DNA from: Ampelocalamus luodianensis | Taxonomy: Eukaryota; Streptophyta; Magnoliopsida; Poales; Poaceae | Length of the DNA stretch: 64,000 nucleotides | Direction: 5' to 3' | Assembly: GCA_036346255.1 (NCBI GenBank) | Contig: CM070638.1 | Coordinates: 35,650,394-35,714,393, forward strand | In this document: positions 1 to 11,408 of the stretch, piece after piece | Layout of the letters: each line of letters begins with the position of its first letter | How positions within the stretch are numbered: position 1 is the stretch's first letter | Program-made: the position numbers and the translations under genes | The notes under the pieces: generated by a model | What the model was told of the DNA's origin: nothing | Database searches by the model: none | Seen by the model: only the letters and a program-made list of their open reading frames with translations

Positions 1-426
1 CTGTAGGAAGTTTAATCGGAGGGTGAAAAACAGGAAGAGCGTCTGTTATATTTCCACAATTATTTTTCTGGGCACACTTTTGCACCCATACATGCAATGC
101 TAAAATGGGCCATTACCATGTTAAATTACCTGTAACCTGACTCAAACCTCCTTTTGAAGCTATTCAGGTCTTACAATCCTATGAGCTCTCTATGCTAATT
201 TGAGACTGGAAAAATATGATGACTGCTTTTAGGACGTAACATTAGAATGTGAATACGGCTAGTTAAGTTGTTTTACCAGGAAAGGGGTAAGGTGAAAAGC
301 GTATAAAGTTCAAATATATAGCACCTGGGTAGGTTGACATTGGGTGTTGTATGCAGGAACAGTAGTTCTGCAATTGGCATCCAGATAACGACAATGCATT
401 TACAGAGTAGCAAAATGCTCGCATAC
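1..426 (-). other. SEC3 intron 7 (partial)
   Basis: The donor GTATGC follows exon 7 directly. No further SEC3 exon could be read in this stretch, so it is intron sequence that continues out of the window. Confidence 0.7.
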
Positions 427-3400
427 CTCTTCTACCACAGATTCAGTTTCCATAAGTGCATAAACATTTGCGGATTCAAGAGCTACGAGTTCACGCTTCA
501 TCCTGTCTGAAAATGCTTCTGCTTCACCAATGGCCATGACATACCTGCACCAACAAAATGGCCTGCATCAGCATCCTCTTCTTATGTGCAAAAAAAACAT
601 AAGTTTGCATGCCGAGCAGCTGAGGAGATGTCTAGTATGTCACTAGCGATTCGGTAACTTACGTGCCAAGGAGAGCCTCAATGTCCTCTTCTTCCGCTTG
701 CGAAACCAGGTCCTTTTCAACAGTAACATGCGAGTCAGCCTCTACCACTACTGATTCGATGGGTCCATCTTTTGTGCTAACTTGAGTAACCTTTGCTGTA
801 GTGTTCTCCTGCAATTTAATGTTGCACTTTCATGTTATACAGACTTATAGGAACTTCAGAAATTAAAATGCTACATCCTTTCGTCAATAGAGACTTGCAC
901 AATCGAACAATCAAAGTACAAGTACCAATACAGGGATAAATTAACCTATGTGGCTTGAACACCAAGACTAGAGTTTATGTGTCCTAGATAACAACTTTGA
1001 CCTTAAGTGCAGTCTAAAGCAGTCCAATCTATCTACTCCTACACTTATTTCTCCATGACAAAAATTAGTAATTTTTGGAAAATGCCACTGTTAAAACTTC
1101 TAGTGCTGAAAATGCCATTAAAAACCAACGAATTGCAAGTCTACCACTAGTTTTGCACAACCTTACGTTGAAAATGCCACTTTGATAAGGTGAACAGACT
1201 TTTACCAGGTCAATATGACCCTTTTACACTTCTAAAAATCAGAAAATTTCGTCCAAAAACGCCACTCACTCGGTCACTCCATTGCTTTGCTCTACTGGGC
1301 ATTTCGTCGAACAATTTGCAGGCAGTGGCAAGTGGCGACGGTCGGCAAGCAAGCGGACAACCAGGCAGATTCAGCTTGCCACGGTAGTTTTCGGTGAGGC
1401 GGGTGGCGGTGCGCAACGGCTCCAATGGCGACGGCGTTGGCCGACGAGATCGGCGGGCGGGAGCCTGGTGCTCGAGGAACGGCGAGGTCGTGACGGCTCT
1501 GTTGCTCACGCCGCCGCTCCGCGTCGACACCATTGCCCATGCGCTTTCTTGCACTCGCGTGCCCTGCCATTGCTGCGTGGGGTGGCGGCGGGGACGACGA
1601 AGGAATGAGGATGAGTTCGTCTGGTAGCTCGACTACGACGGGAGCTTGGGTGCGTACTGCTGAATCTAGGGTGAATCGTGACTAACTAGTTAGCTGTTCG
1701 GGGTTAAAATAATCAAGTTAGCTAACCTTAGCCTCGGTAGTTTAGCTTAACCCAATTTCTTTTTGAGACCAAGCTTAACCCAAATTTTTGTGTTGGGCGG
1801 CTAACATAGTTAGTCTAAAATAATGTTCTTTTTAGATTAGATGGGTTAGCAGGGCCAGTACTAGAAAAACAAAACTCAGGACAGGTGACGCATCAATCCA
1901 CCTTTTTTGTTGAATTAACTTAATCCTGGATTAGGAGCTAAAAAAATGTTTGACTGGATTAAGTTAATCATTCCTAACCCATATGTCTTCAGCGGGTTAA
2001 GCCTCTTACCCACTGTTAACCTCGAACCAAACACAGGCTTAATAGTCATGATGGTCCATCTAGCAGTTGAAAATGGTGCTAGGTGCTCAGGGGGATGATT
2101 GGTGGACCGTAGATGGAACGAGTGATGCAAGTAGGGATTTTTTTTTGGTTGACCGCATGAGGTATTGAGGTCAGGTAGATTGGGATAAAATGTTGTTTGG
2201 TTGCCGTAAAATATATAGTTGGAAAAAATATTTTGCAATCTAACAAATATTTTTTATTCTACCTGAAAAATTCCTAATGCATCTTATCCATACTAAGAAC
2301 ACAATATAGGGTCTGTTTGACATCGCTGCAGCTTTTCTAAAAAACAATTTCTGGTTGGGCTGCAGGACTGAGCTGAATATGTTTGGTATTTATTAGTCTG
2401 ACTTTTAAGTAGGTTGGTTGGAGCTTCTGAGTTAAAAAATGTCTGAAATGTCCCTAGGGTAAATGATGGCTTGTTTGATACCATTTAAAGGCAATTAACA
2501 ACAACTAACGACAATTGACGGTACTTTACGACAACTACCGACAATTTACACAAAGTAAATCTTAATGACAATTGACGACAATTTGCACAAAGTAAATATT
2601 AACAACAATTAACGTAATTGACAATAATTAACGATAATTGATCTGATTCCATGATTAAACAAGTGATCAATTTAACGATTACATTAAAAAATTCATTTAT
2701 AACAGAAAAAAAGAAAATTGAACAATTAAAAAAAGAAAATAAAAAAGAAGTCAGCGGCGGCTAGGGTTAGGGACGGCGTGGAAGGAGGGCGACGTGGGCG
2801 GCTGTGTCAAGGTAGTAGGAGGAGGGTGGTGGCCGCGTCAAGGGAGGAGGCGCCGACATCGAGGGAGGAGGAGGACAGCGTCGATGGCGTCGGGGGAGGA
2901 GGAGGACGGCGGCCATGTCGTGGGAGGAGGTGCGAGCGTTGGGGGGAGGAGGAGGAGGAGAAGGGTGGCGTCGGGGGAGGAAGAGGAGAAGGGCTACACC
3001 AGCTTAGGAGAAGGAGAAGGGTGGCGCCAAGGGAGGAGGAGAAGGGCGGCATCGGGTCAAGAGGAGGAGGAGAGCGGCGGCGGCGGCTCGGGAGGAGGAG
3101 GGCGGCATCGACACGTGGGGAGGAGGAGAGCGGCGCCAGGGGGAGTGCAGGAGGGAGGAAGGCGGTTGCATCAGCTCTGGGGGAAGAGGGAGGAGGGAGG
3201 GGTGGGCGGTAGTAGGGTTAGGGCTTTGGACGGAATTGGGGCATTTTTGTTCAATGGCAAGTGGTGGGTAATTAAACACCCCCCCTCTCCCCCTAACTTT
3301 AGGGGCAAAGTCAGAAGTCAATCCCGCCGAAGTCGTGGAAAGCTGCCCCTGGTCGGTTTCTGGCTTCCAGCTTCCCCACGTTATAAACGGCTTTTGGTTT

Positions 3401-4950
3401 TTTCAAATACTACTGAAGAATATGTCCGTTTAGAACGACTTTTAGCTTTTTTTTAGCGAAAAGCCAAAGCCGTCCAACCATATCCGCTGGGAGCCACTTT
3501 GGCATCTCATAGCGTGGCTCAATCATGCTCATAAGGAAACTGGTCCCCACAAAAGATACTGCATGGTTGAGCTTCGTTGCAACCCATTCAGGCAACAAAT
3601 ATAATCATGCCCTGATAGAATGTGGAATAACAAAGGCATAGGGGCATTTGTGGTTTTTTTTTTTTTTGTGGAGAAAAGAACACTTACTCTAACCATGGCA
3701 TTTTCAGAAGAAAAGTTGAAATGAGTGGCACATCAACTACTGCACATTTCTTGATGTTATTTTCAGCAATATTATTGGTTGGACAAGTAGCATTTTCTAA
3801 ATTTCCCACAAAAATTTGTCATGCAAGCATAGCTGCTCTGTTTGTTCCAACACAGTTCTGTGACCAAAAGATAAAAGGTACCGCCTACGATCATACCTTT
3901 GCCCAGATAGCCATCTCCACAACGTCCATGCCAACAACTTTGGGGATGCCACCCAATATCTCTTTGCAGATGTTCAGAATACACATCAGCAGGCGGTTCC
4001 TACAAGAGATAATGCAGCATAAATACATAGAGCAGAGGGCATATCTAGTGCATCCTAACTTTTGTTGTATCCCGGTACATTCTCTTCAAAACACACTACA
4101 AATGGTCATTAAACACAAAATGCTGTGCGAAATGTAGAAATAGAATTGATGCATCACCTGTCGTCTTTGTTGCGCATCGTCCACTGAGGAGGCGAAACAC
4201 TCTGGATCCTGAGGTTATCAAACCCCTATATATGCACACAAGACATACAAAACACAGTACAATGTACATATTCAGTTAATTTTTTTGGAAAGTATGTACA
4301 GTTTGTTTTGTCACAGCAGGGAGGGAGAGGATTTATATACAGTGACTGCAAGGAATGGAGAGTAAGATGTATGTACCAAGAGAAAGGTGCAGCCACTGGG
4401 ATCATTCGGAACGACCTCCACTTTGGAGAGATGCTTTATCTTGTAGACTTTTGCTGGCTGACGCATGCATGCATGCATGGGAGCAGAGGAATGAGTTGTG
4501 TATAAACATAGCATGTAATCAAACTGATAATCATCTTAGGAAACTGATTAGGTTGTGTAGGTTAGAGAGAGAGGGAGAGGAGATCACCTCAAGGATTCCA
4601 CCATTGGAGTACTTGAGAACTCGCAGGAATGCTTTGGTCCTCTGGCCTTTCGCCTTGGCTGCCATGCACAGGGGAGGAGAAGGAGATGGTGAGCGGAGAG
4701 ACGCATGATTTATACAACCACGGGGTGGTGGTGATCGATGGGAGTGGGTAATTAGTTACTGACTGGTGATGGCGAGGACGCGGGGCTTGGCCATGTGGCG
4801 TGCGGCGAGCTTGCCGGCCTTGCCCCAGACGCCGCGGCCCTTGGCGACGCGCATGCACATCACCACCTGCTCCCCGTCCTTCTCCTTCCCCAGGATGGCG
4901 GCCTCGCAGGCGCGCTTCAGCTCCATGTCGTCCGCGCTCGAACGCGCCAT
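427..4950 (-). CDS. SEC3: Exocyst complex subunit SEC3 (5' half, exons 1-7, partial)
   Basis: SEC3 is a subunit of the exocyst, which tethers secretory vesicles at the plasma membrane. Seven exons join in frame with GT-AG introns: 4764-4950, 4588-4658, 4377-4457, 4158-4225, 3897-3999, 663-808 and 427-544. The start is the ATG at 4948-4950, giving MARSSADDMELKRACEAAIL, the typical plant SEC3 start. Later recognisable blocks are KAKGQRTKAFLRVLKYS (exon 2), KHLSKVEVVPNDPSGCTF (exon 3), PPQWTMRN (exon 4), KVVGMDVVEMAIWAK (exon 5), DLVSQAEEEDIEALLGT (exon 6) and YVMAIGEAEAFSDRMKREL (exon 7). Exons 1-5 make up the N-terminal membrane/GTPase-binding part and exons 6-7 begin the coiled-coil core. The last two exons differ at many sites from the family form I recall, suggesting a divergent paralog. 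The rest lies beyond the left edge. No stop or frameshift interrupts these exons. The intron count and phases agree between all junctions. Confidence 0.9.
2489..2650. repeat. Degenerate CAATTAACGA-type short tandem array
   Basis: Units such as ACAATTGACG, ACAATTAACG and ACAATTTACA repeat at roughly 10-12 bp spacing. A related array in reverse orientation lies at 60120-60350 in the sister transposon, so the array belongs to the element family. Confidence 0.7.
2778..3215. repeat. GGAGGA/GGCGGC purine-rich low-complexity block
   Basis: This is a strongly purine-biased stretch with repeated GGAGGAGG and GGCGGC words. Several frames stay open across it only because the repeat lacks stop codons; the implied proteins are Gly/Arg/Glu-rich and resemble nothing. 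It lies inside the TIR element in SEC3 intron 5. Confidence 0.75.
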
Positions 4951-5417
4951 GCCGGGCGGGACGGATCGGTCCTGGTCCTATCCTGCCTTCTGCCGCCGCC
5001 GCCGCCGATCGTCGATCTATCTGTATGTCAATAATGGATCCTCGCCGGCGCTTGGTTCGATTCGATTCAGTTGAGCGTTCCTCGGTGGATAGGATCGGAG
5101 GATGGAATGAGTGGAATGGTACGTAGTGAACGAACGATGGATGGAATGGAGTAGGAACCCACCTGACACATTCTAATTCTTTTCATTTGCCAGTCCTCTT
5201 TGCATTTCTTTTCTTTTGTAACGAACTAACTGCTTTTTTTTCTGCATGAACGGGGCTCCTGGAGCCTTGTCCGCTTCCTTCTCCCTTTCTCTATTTGTGG
5301 CACCCTTTGAGGCTTTGAGCCCCCAAAGAGACAAAGAGAAGGGGTAATTTTTTTTTTATGGCACACATGCTACATGATATCGGATTTGGATGCACTTAAA
5401 GCTTCCAATCAAACTCT
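4951..5417 (-). promoter_or_regulatory. SEC3 upstream region and probable 5' UTR/promoter
   Basis: Only 467 bp separate the SEC3 start codon from the target duplication of the CRM-like element. A GCC trinucleotide run at about 4992-5006 lies 40-55 bp above the ATG, a common feature of grass 5' UTRs. I could not place a TATA box or transcription start with confidence. If the promoter extended further, the retrotransposon has separated it. Confidence 0.4.
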
Positions 5418-5422
5418 TATCT

Positions 5423-6423
5423 TGACGAGGATATCCCTAATTTAGATACAACTACGCCTATACAAACAACTGATCCACAACCAGTGTTACAAGGACCAAT
5501 TACTCGAGCTCGTGCTCGCTAACTTAATCACCAGGTGAATTCATTCATATGTTTATATATTACTAAGAATAGACTGTTACCTAATGCAAGTGATTTAATT
5601 GTGTTTAGGAACATGAGAAAAGACCAAGGAGAGGTATGTGGAGTCATGGACAAGCATGGAAGGCATAATGGAGGTCACCACGTCACTTTGGGTCCGAGTC
5701 AAACAAGAGTTCGAGTTGGGCTCGTTCTGGATTCGAATTCGGACTACTGCGACAACACTAAATTCAAACGGCGTAACTTCTTCATACGGATTCCGTTTGG
5801 GACGTTCTTTGACTTCATTGAAAGCTTATCAAGTCTACTTTCCAATGGATCTAATCTCATCTTCAAATTCCAGCCGAACCAGCCACAATCAATAAAACAA
5901 TCCACGTCTGTTTTTAAGTCCGAGTCAAAAGGGTGATGCGCCACCTCCTCTTGGGCCCATGGGCCTTGTAACCCTAGGGGCGTGCGTCCACTTCCCTGGC
6001 CGCCACCCCTGGTCGTCTTCCTATATAGGAGACACCGCCTCACTTTACTAGAACTCGAATTTCGTTGAGTTTAAGTTTAGCTATTGTGCAAATTTTTGTT
6101 CTTCAGTTGTGTCGGTCGACCACCTGTCAAGACAGCCTTCAAGATCCCACCTTTGTTTTCAATATCATATACGCTACAATCCTATTCGCAATATCAAATT
6201 GTCTACATCTTATTCTTGCTAGTTCTCCGATTGCTCACAGGAATTGAACCTCGTGTTCAGGTTGATCGCGCTTCCAGCAAAGTAAATAACATCTCGGAGT
6301 TGGTTCAACGATTGCTAAGACGCAAGTGTCGTCGTACGGTTGTAGTCGGATCGCGAGAGTCGCCTCCACCTAAAATCAATAGTTATCAATCTCATCGAAA
6401 GATCGGGCACTCCGCCTCCATCA
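5423..6423 (+). repeat. 5' LTR of the CRM-like element
   Basis: This 1001 bp LTR is flanked on the left by TATCT and on the right by a primer-binding site. It matches the 3' LTR from 23898 onward throughout, except where other elements interrupt the latter. A TATA-like TATATAG lies at 6022-6028. Its first ~110 bp contain the copy of the pol C-terminal codons expected for a CRM LTR. Confidence 0.88.
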
Positions 6424-6425
6424 AG

Positions 6426-6438
6426 TGGTATTAGAGCT
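6426..6438 (+). other. Primer-binding site of the CRM-like element
   Basis: TGGTATTAGAGCT lies two bases after the 5' LTR. It is a near match to the TGGTATCAGAGC complement of initiator tRNA-Met used by plant retroelements, with one C-to-T change. Confidence 0.75.
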
Positions 6439-7549
6439 CAAGGTTGCTCGGTGAGAATTTACTGTTTTTCGTAGTTAGATTGCTTAATTCCGAAAGTCCA
6501 AAAAAAACCCAAAAAAAATTATAGGATTAGATCACCTATCTGTCCAAGACCGATTGCGCCATTGCATCTTTCTTTTCAATGCATTGCATTGTTGAACTTT
6601 TGGTTGCATCGTCGTGTCATTTGCTGGTTTTAGTGTCTAGTTCCTTTAAAGTTTCGATTTCTGCTCACATTTGGTCGCAACATTGCGGTTGGGTTCAATC
6701 TGCCGCCTACCTCCACCATTTCTAGTCTTTGTCACGCCCGGCAGAGCCGCTACCGTCTCTGCCTTCGCGCTGCCGCGACCACCAGAGCCGTTGTCGCGAC
6801 CACCAGCTCTGCCACCATCCCTTGTCGTGTCCTACCGTGGATACCATTCCCTTGCCGCAGCAAGATTCATCTGACTTCGACAACACGATTAAAAAAATCA
6901 AAGTTTAGAGAGAGGAGAGGGTATCTTTTAATTACCTTTTTACCCATGTCTTTTACAAAAAGTTTGTGACCCATATACCTCTCTAGGCCCAAAAGAGGAA
7001 TTTGAAGAGTTTTGAGTGAGGTGCAGATTTGCAAAAAAAAAAAGAGAAGCAAAAAACAAGAGCAACGAAAAAAATCAAGTTTCTCAGAATTCACTCAAAA
7101 TTGACAGAGCCCTTTTACAAGTGATTCTAAGGTTCCCCGTGAAGACATCATCCTTTTTCGAGTTTCCAAACTCTGTGTGCAATGTTCTCTAGTTTTTGTC
7201 GCACCTTGTTTTTGTTTGTGTTCTAGACTCGCATCTCTAGTACGGTCTAGCCTAGGACCAGCACTAACCGGCGTTGAACGGTTTTTCAGCTTCATTCTTT
7301 GATTTGATAGTTGCTAATCCATTATTGCTACCATACTTGAGTTTTCCCAGCTACACCTTTTCTACACCGTACAGGCTGAACTTCACCTGGCCATCGCTCC
7401 ATCCAATCTTCAGAGATACATTGACACCGCTGGTTGCCGATCACCCCTGTTTGCTTGGTAAGAATTTAATAAAAGGCTTGAGTGTGAGCGACTTTTGAAC
7501 CACAACATCCTAGTAGTTGCTAGGGACATATAATTATGTTTTGCTAACA
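6439..7549 (+). other. CRM-like element leader (non-coding)
   Basis: This is the untranslated stretch between the primer-binding site and gag. No gene was found in it. Confidence 0.6.
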
Positions 7550-8534
7550 ATGGCAAGTTCTGCGGAGCATTTGGATAAGGATACATCTCATACTCCTCGT
7601 ACAAAGGCAATCGTACAATATTTTCGACGCATCATGAACCTTCGTACGGAGGGTTTTAAGAAAGATGTCAGAGTCATGAATGAGCGACTTGCTCAACTTG
7701 AGGGCATCCAGATTGAGACAAACGCTACGCTCGCCGCGATGGAGAGAGTGCAAGGCGTCACTAACACTTCTTTGGTAGGTATTATGGGGCACATTGATGA
7801 GATTGCCCAGGCATCCACTGTTGTTCCCCTGCTGCTCCGGTGGTAGAAGGACAAGATGAATTCGACTACGTGACTGATACCGAGGCAAATGACATGGGTA
7901 ACCACAACAACGATCGAGCTCATTGACAGTTGCGTTTTAATCGACAAGGTATGCGACGAGAGCCCCCACGACGTGAGGTACGTGACCACGATGATTCTTT
8001 TGCTAAGGTTAAATTCACTATACCCTCTTTTAATGGTAAATATGATCCTGGTGGTTATCTTAATTGGGAACTAGCTGTGGGTCAAAAATTTGCTTGTCAT
8101 AAATTTTCTGATATTAGATGAGTTAGGGCTGCTACTAGTGAATTTACCGACTTTGCTTTTATTTGGTGGAAAGAACATTGCGGTCAACATCCCAATAACA
8201 TACCTAACACTTGGGAGTCTTTAAAATTGCTTATGAGGCATCGATTTGTTCCTTCATATTATGCTCGTGATTTGTTAAATAAATTACAACGTTTATGACA
8301 AGGTACAAAGTCTGTAGAAGACTACTATCAAGAATTGCAAATTGGTATGTTACGTTGTGGTTTAGATGAGAATGAGGAGGCATCAATGGTTAGGTTTTTG
8401 GGAGGATTGAATCGAGAAATTCAAAACATCCTTGATTATAAAGATTATAACTCCATTACTAGATTATTTTATCTTGCTTGCAAAGATGAACGTGAAGTGC
8501 AAGGATGCCAAATGAGGACACGATCTAACTCTTC
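7550..8534 (+). pseudogene. CRM-like gag, N-terminal part (broken)
   Basis: The capsid-type gag begins at ATG 7550-7552 (MASSAEHLDKDTSH). It needs a frame change near 7825 and is then cut by TGA at 7924-7926, 8119-8121 and 8296-8298, each at a place where CGA (Arg) is expected. Recognisable gypsy gag blocks are KFTIPSFNGKYDP, WWKEHCGQ and SVEDYYQELQ. It is broken at 8534, in a codon run reading SNSSAG, by the Copia insertion; the frame resumes at 20139. Confidence 0.8.
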
Positions 8535-9756
8535 TGCAGGACGAAGGAGAGTAAGGAACTCGTAGATCAGCTGAAACTCTAGGTCAAAGACGTGCGGCCC
8601 AGCAAAGACGACAGAGCGACAACCAAGAAGTGCGAGAGAGTCTAGCCGACGCCGCAACAGAGCTCGAGAGTAAAGCGTCAACAGTAGCATCACCCTACTG
8701 AAGAGTGTGCTCCTGGCGGACCACGGACAGGTACAGGGCATCACCAGAGGGCTCGTAGTGCTAACGAAGGTGAGTCCACATTTGGAAAGCCGAAGGGAGT
8801 CCCACAACCTCAGAAGAGAACTGAGGCTGGACATTGGCGATGAAGACAGCAGCAGCCCGAGCATCATCGTTGTACCACTGAGTGTAGGCGGTCAGTCGAT
8901 CCTTGTAGGAATCCAGAGCCTCCTGGTAGGCAGAGACAGCCTCATCATCAGCAAGGCGAGCGGCCTCAGCAGCAGCCTTGTCGCTGTTAGGGGCAGCGCG
9001 ACAAGCGTAGGCTCCATCGGAGGAGTAGGGCAAGGCAGATAGGTGACATCGTCAGAGAGGACGCCCTAGAGATGAACATCACGCATGTGAATGCGCATGT
9101 GAGACACGAAATCGGTGTAATTAACACCATCGAAGATCACCGAGAAGCGAGGGAGAGAAACGGTGCCCAACGACATTGTACCTTTTTTTGAGCCAGCTAA
9201 AATCAGCTAAAAGGGCCTTCGGCCGAAGACTTTTGGCCCATTACCCGGCAGAACCAAAGAGCCCGCACGCGCTAGGGTTGTCATGAGCCTCCTCTCAAGC
9301 AACGGCAGCGGCTCCCCGCGCGAAGGACTCTGGATCGGCACCAATTGGGGTGACGCCGATGGACAGTGAGGCGACATCAGGCTTGGGCAATCGGCGACGA
9401 GCGGCGCTCGGCGGCGACGAAGATCGGGAGGCGTGGTTGGGGCGACACCGTCAGGCGGCGATGTGGAAGGCATTGGGTTCGGACTCGGGCGGCGCAGCGC
9501 GTGGACGAGACGCGCGGGCGGACGTCGACGAAGCCGCGAGCGACGGTGGAGACGAGCGTGAGGACGTCGAGCTTGGGAGACCGACGAGGTGTGCGGGCGG
9601 CACCGACCCCAAGCGACGAAAATCCCGGGCGGCAACGAGCGAAGATAAAGAGCGTGAGGAGCAGAGGCAACGAGGGCGGCGAGCGACAACCGACGGCTGA
9701 GGAGGCTAGCGTCGGGCACGTGAGAAAACCCTAACCCTAACCTTGCTCTAATACCT
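8535..9756 (-). pseudogene. Copia copy B leader and gag fragment
   Basis: It duplicates the copy A segment 13552-14540 plus 19734-20009. Gag starts at the ATG at 9174-9176 and reads VNYTDFVSHMRIHMRDVHL before a TAG where TGG is expected. Further on it reads FSSEVVGLPSAFQMWTHLR. The GC-rich leader (9177-9744) has open frames on the plus strand that are artefacts. Confidence 0.8.
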
Positions 9757-9885
9757 TGTTATGAATAGCACATGTATTACTAGGAGGCCAAAAGGCCAGT
9801 ATATATACACAAAGTACAGGTAGTGAATATGCAAATAACCCCTCATAAAAATGAGGAATAACGCACTATACATATATCTCTAACA
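9757..9885 (-). repeat. Shared Copia LTR (3' of copy A, 5' of copy B)
   Basis: It is preceded on the minus strand by a purine tract (GAGTTTGAGGGGGG, 9886-9899) as expected for a 3' LTR. It is followed by AGGTATTAGAGC (9745-9756), a decayed primer-binding site expected after a 5' LTR. It therefore serves two elements. Confidence 0.8.
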
Positions 9886-10552
9886 CCCCCCTCAAACTCA
9901 TGGTGGATCAACAACACTGAGTTTGGAGAGGTAGAAGTCGTGTTGTGCTCGAGTCTGGGCCTTCGTGAAGAAATCCGTTATCTGAAGCTCTGAAGGCACA
10001 TACTGAAGAGCAATCACCTAATCATACACACATGGCCTCATGAAGGAAGCATCAACACCAATATGCTTGGTGAGCTCATGCTTCATAGGATCACGAGTGT
10101 AGTGATAGAAACACCAAAATCCTTAAGTAACCACCGTAGCCAAGTAATCTCTGCTGTTAAGAGAGCCATAACTCGCAACTCAACCTCTGCACTCGAACGG
10201 AACACTCCAGTCTATTTCTTCGTCTTCCAGGCAATGAGAGAACCACCAATAAAACACAGTAAGCAGAGATAGACCGATGATCAGAGGGATCGCTGGTCCA
10301 AGTAGCATCCGAATAAACTTGAAGCTGTAACAAACTGGAGCATGGAAAGAAGAGATGGCGAGAGATAGTCCCACGAAGGTATTGCAGAACTCGAAGAAGG
10401 TGGTTGTAGTGGACCTGAGTGGGAGGAGAGACGAACTAACTCAGAATGTGGACTGGATAAGTGATATCTGGACGAGTCATAGTAAGGTAGACAAGACTCC
10501 CAACAAGATGACGATAGCGAGCCGGATCAGAAAGAGGCTCGCCATCAGAGGG

Positions 10553-11326
10553 TCAGAGATGAACATTGAGCTCCATGGGAGTCTCAACAGTACGCTGATC
10601 AGTGAGAGAGACGCGATCAAGAATATCTTGAATATACTTCTCTTGGGACATAAAGAAACCATCTGGAGTGAAAGTAACCTTAATCCCAAGGAAGTAACGA
10701 AGAGGACCAAGATCCGACATAAAGAACTGCTCACTAAGACGAGCCTTGACAAAGGCAATGTACTCAGAATCATCTCCAGTAATGATCATATCATCAACAT
10801 ACAGAAGAAGAAGAGTCCGACCACGAGACGAAGTGCGGACAAAGAGCGCAGGATCATGATCACTAGCTGAAACGCCAGTAGCAATGACCATAGTGGAGAA
10901 ACGCTCAAACCAAGCACGAGGGGCTTGCTTAAGGCCATAGAGTGAGCGACGAAGGTGACAGACCATGCCCACAGGAACAGAATACCCAGTTGGCGGATGC
11001 ATGTAGACCTCCTCACGCAACTTGCCATTAAGAAAGGCACTCTTGACATCAAGCTGAGAAACAAACCAGTGGCTAACAAACGCCACCGAAAGAAGAGTGC
11101 GAACGATGGTCATGTGAGCCACAGGAGCAAAAGTCTCGTCGTAGTCACGACCATGCTCTTGCTGGAAGCCACAAGCAACAAGACGTGCCTTATAGCGCTC
11201 AAGAGAGCCATCAGAGCGGGTCTTAATCTTATAGACCCACTTACACGTGATGGGACGAGAGTGAGATGGAAAAGGAACAAGATCCCAAGTTTCAGTACGC
11301 TCGAGGGCAGCAATCTCCTCGGCCAT
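10553..11326 (-). pseudogene. Copia copy A reverse transcriptase (257-codon open segment)
   Basis: It contains the Copia RT motifs CKWVYKIKT, KARLVACGFQQ, QLDVKSAFLNGKL, LYGLKQAPRAWFERF and the catalytic LLYVDDMIITGDD. The open stretch begins in the middle of the parent polyprotein, so the first Met is not a true start. RNase H sequence follows toward 9900 but is broken. Confidence 0.85.
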
Positions 11327-11408
11327 GGCATGCTGCCACTCAGGGTGAGTAGCAGCATCCCGGTAGGAGATAGGCTAATGAGTAGCTACACCAGCAAAAC
11401 CAAAACGG

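Larger units (their letters stand above)
2309..3485. mobile_element. Non-autonomous TIR transposon, copy 1 (in SEC3 intron 5)
   Basis: The left end GGGTCTGTTTGACATC and the reverse complement of the right end, GGATATGGTTGGACGG, form degenerate terminal inverted repeats. The left half matches the reverse complement of the right half of the element at 59825-60514; shared words include AATGTCTGAAATG and a following CAATTAACGA-type array. The right half shares an AATTACCC...TTGCCATTGAAC block with that element and with the one at 34898-37718. No transposase is visible. A clean target duplication was not found at this copy. The GC-rich middle may be captured genic DNA or a simple-sequence expansion. 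Confidence 0.6.
809..3896 (-). other. SEC3 intron 5, enlarged by insertions
   Basis: This 3.1 kb intron is bounded by donor GTATGA after exon 5 and acceptor TTGCAG before exon 6. It is far longer than the other introns here, which are about 70-230 bp apart from the partial last one. It holds a GC-rich block (about 1380-1620), a TTAACC/GGTTAA-rich AT stretch (1680-2230) that looks like MITE debris, and one recognisable inverted-repeat transposon (2309-3485). The open frames in it are not supported as genes. Confidence 0.8.

Noticed and set aside
2794..3456. 220-codon open frame on the plus strand
   Set aside because: It is a Gly/Arg/Glu product of a GGAGGA repeat inside a transposon in a SEC3 intron, and neighbouring frames are equally open.
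9350..9734. Overlapping plus- and minus-strand frames of 97-170 codons
   Set aside because: They lie in the GC-rich leader of Copia copy B, upstream of its gag start on the opposite strand. GC-rich DNA leaves all frames open.
9726..9742. CCCTAACCCTAACC telomere-like words (also near 19981)
   Set aside because: Only two units, at the same place in the leader of two related Copia copies next to the primer-binding site, so not a telomere remnant.
10355..10870. 171-codon plus-strand frame
   Set aside because: It is antisense to the Copia reverse transcriptase, which has clear motifs on the minus strand.
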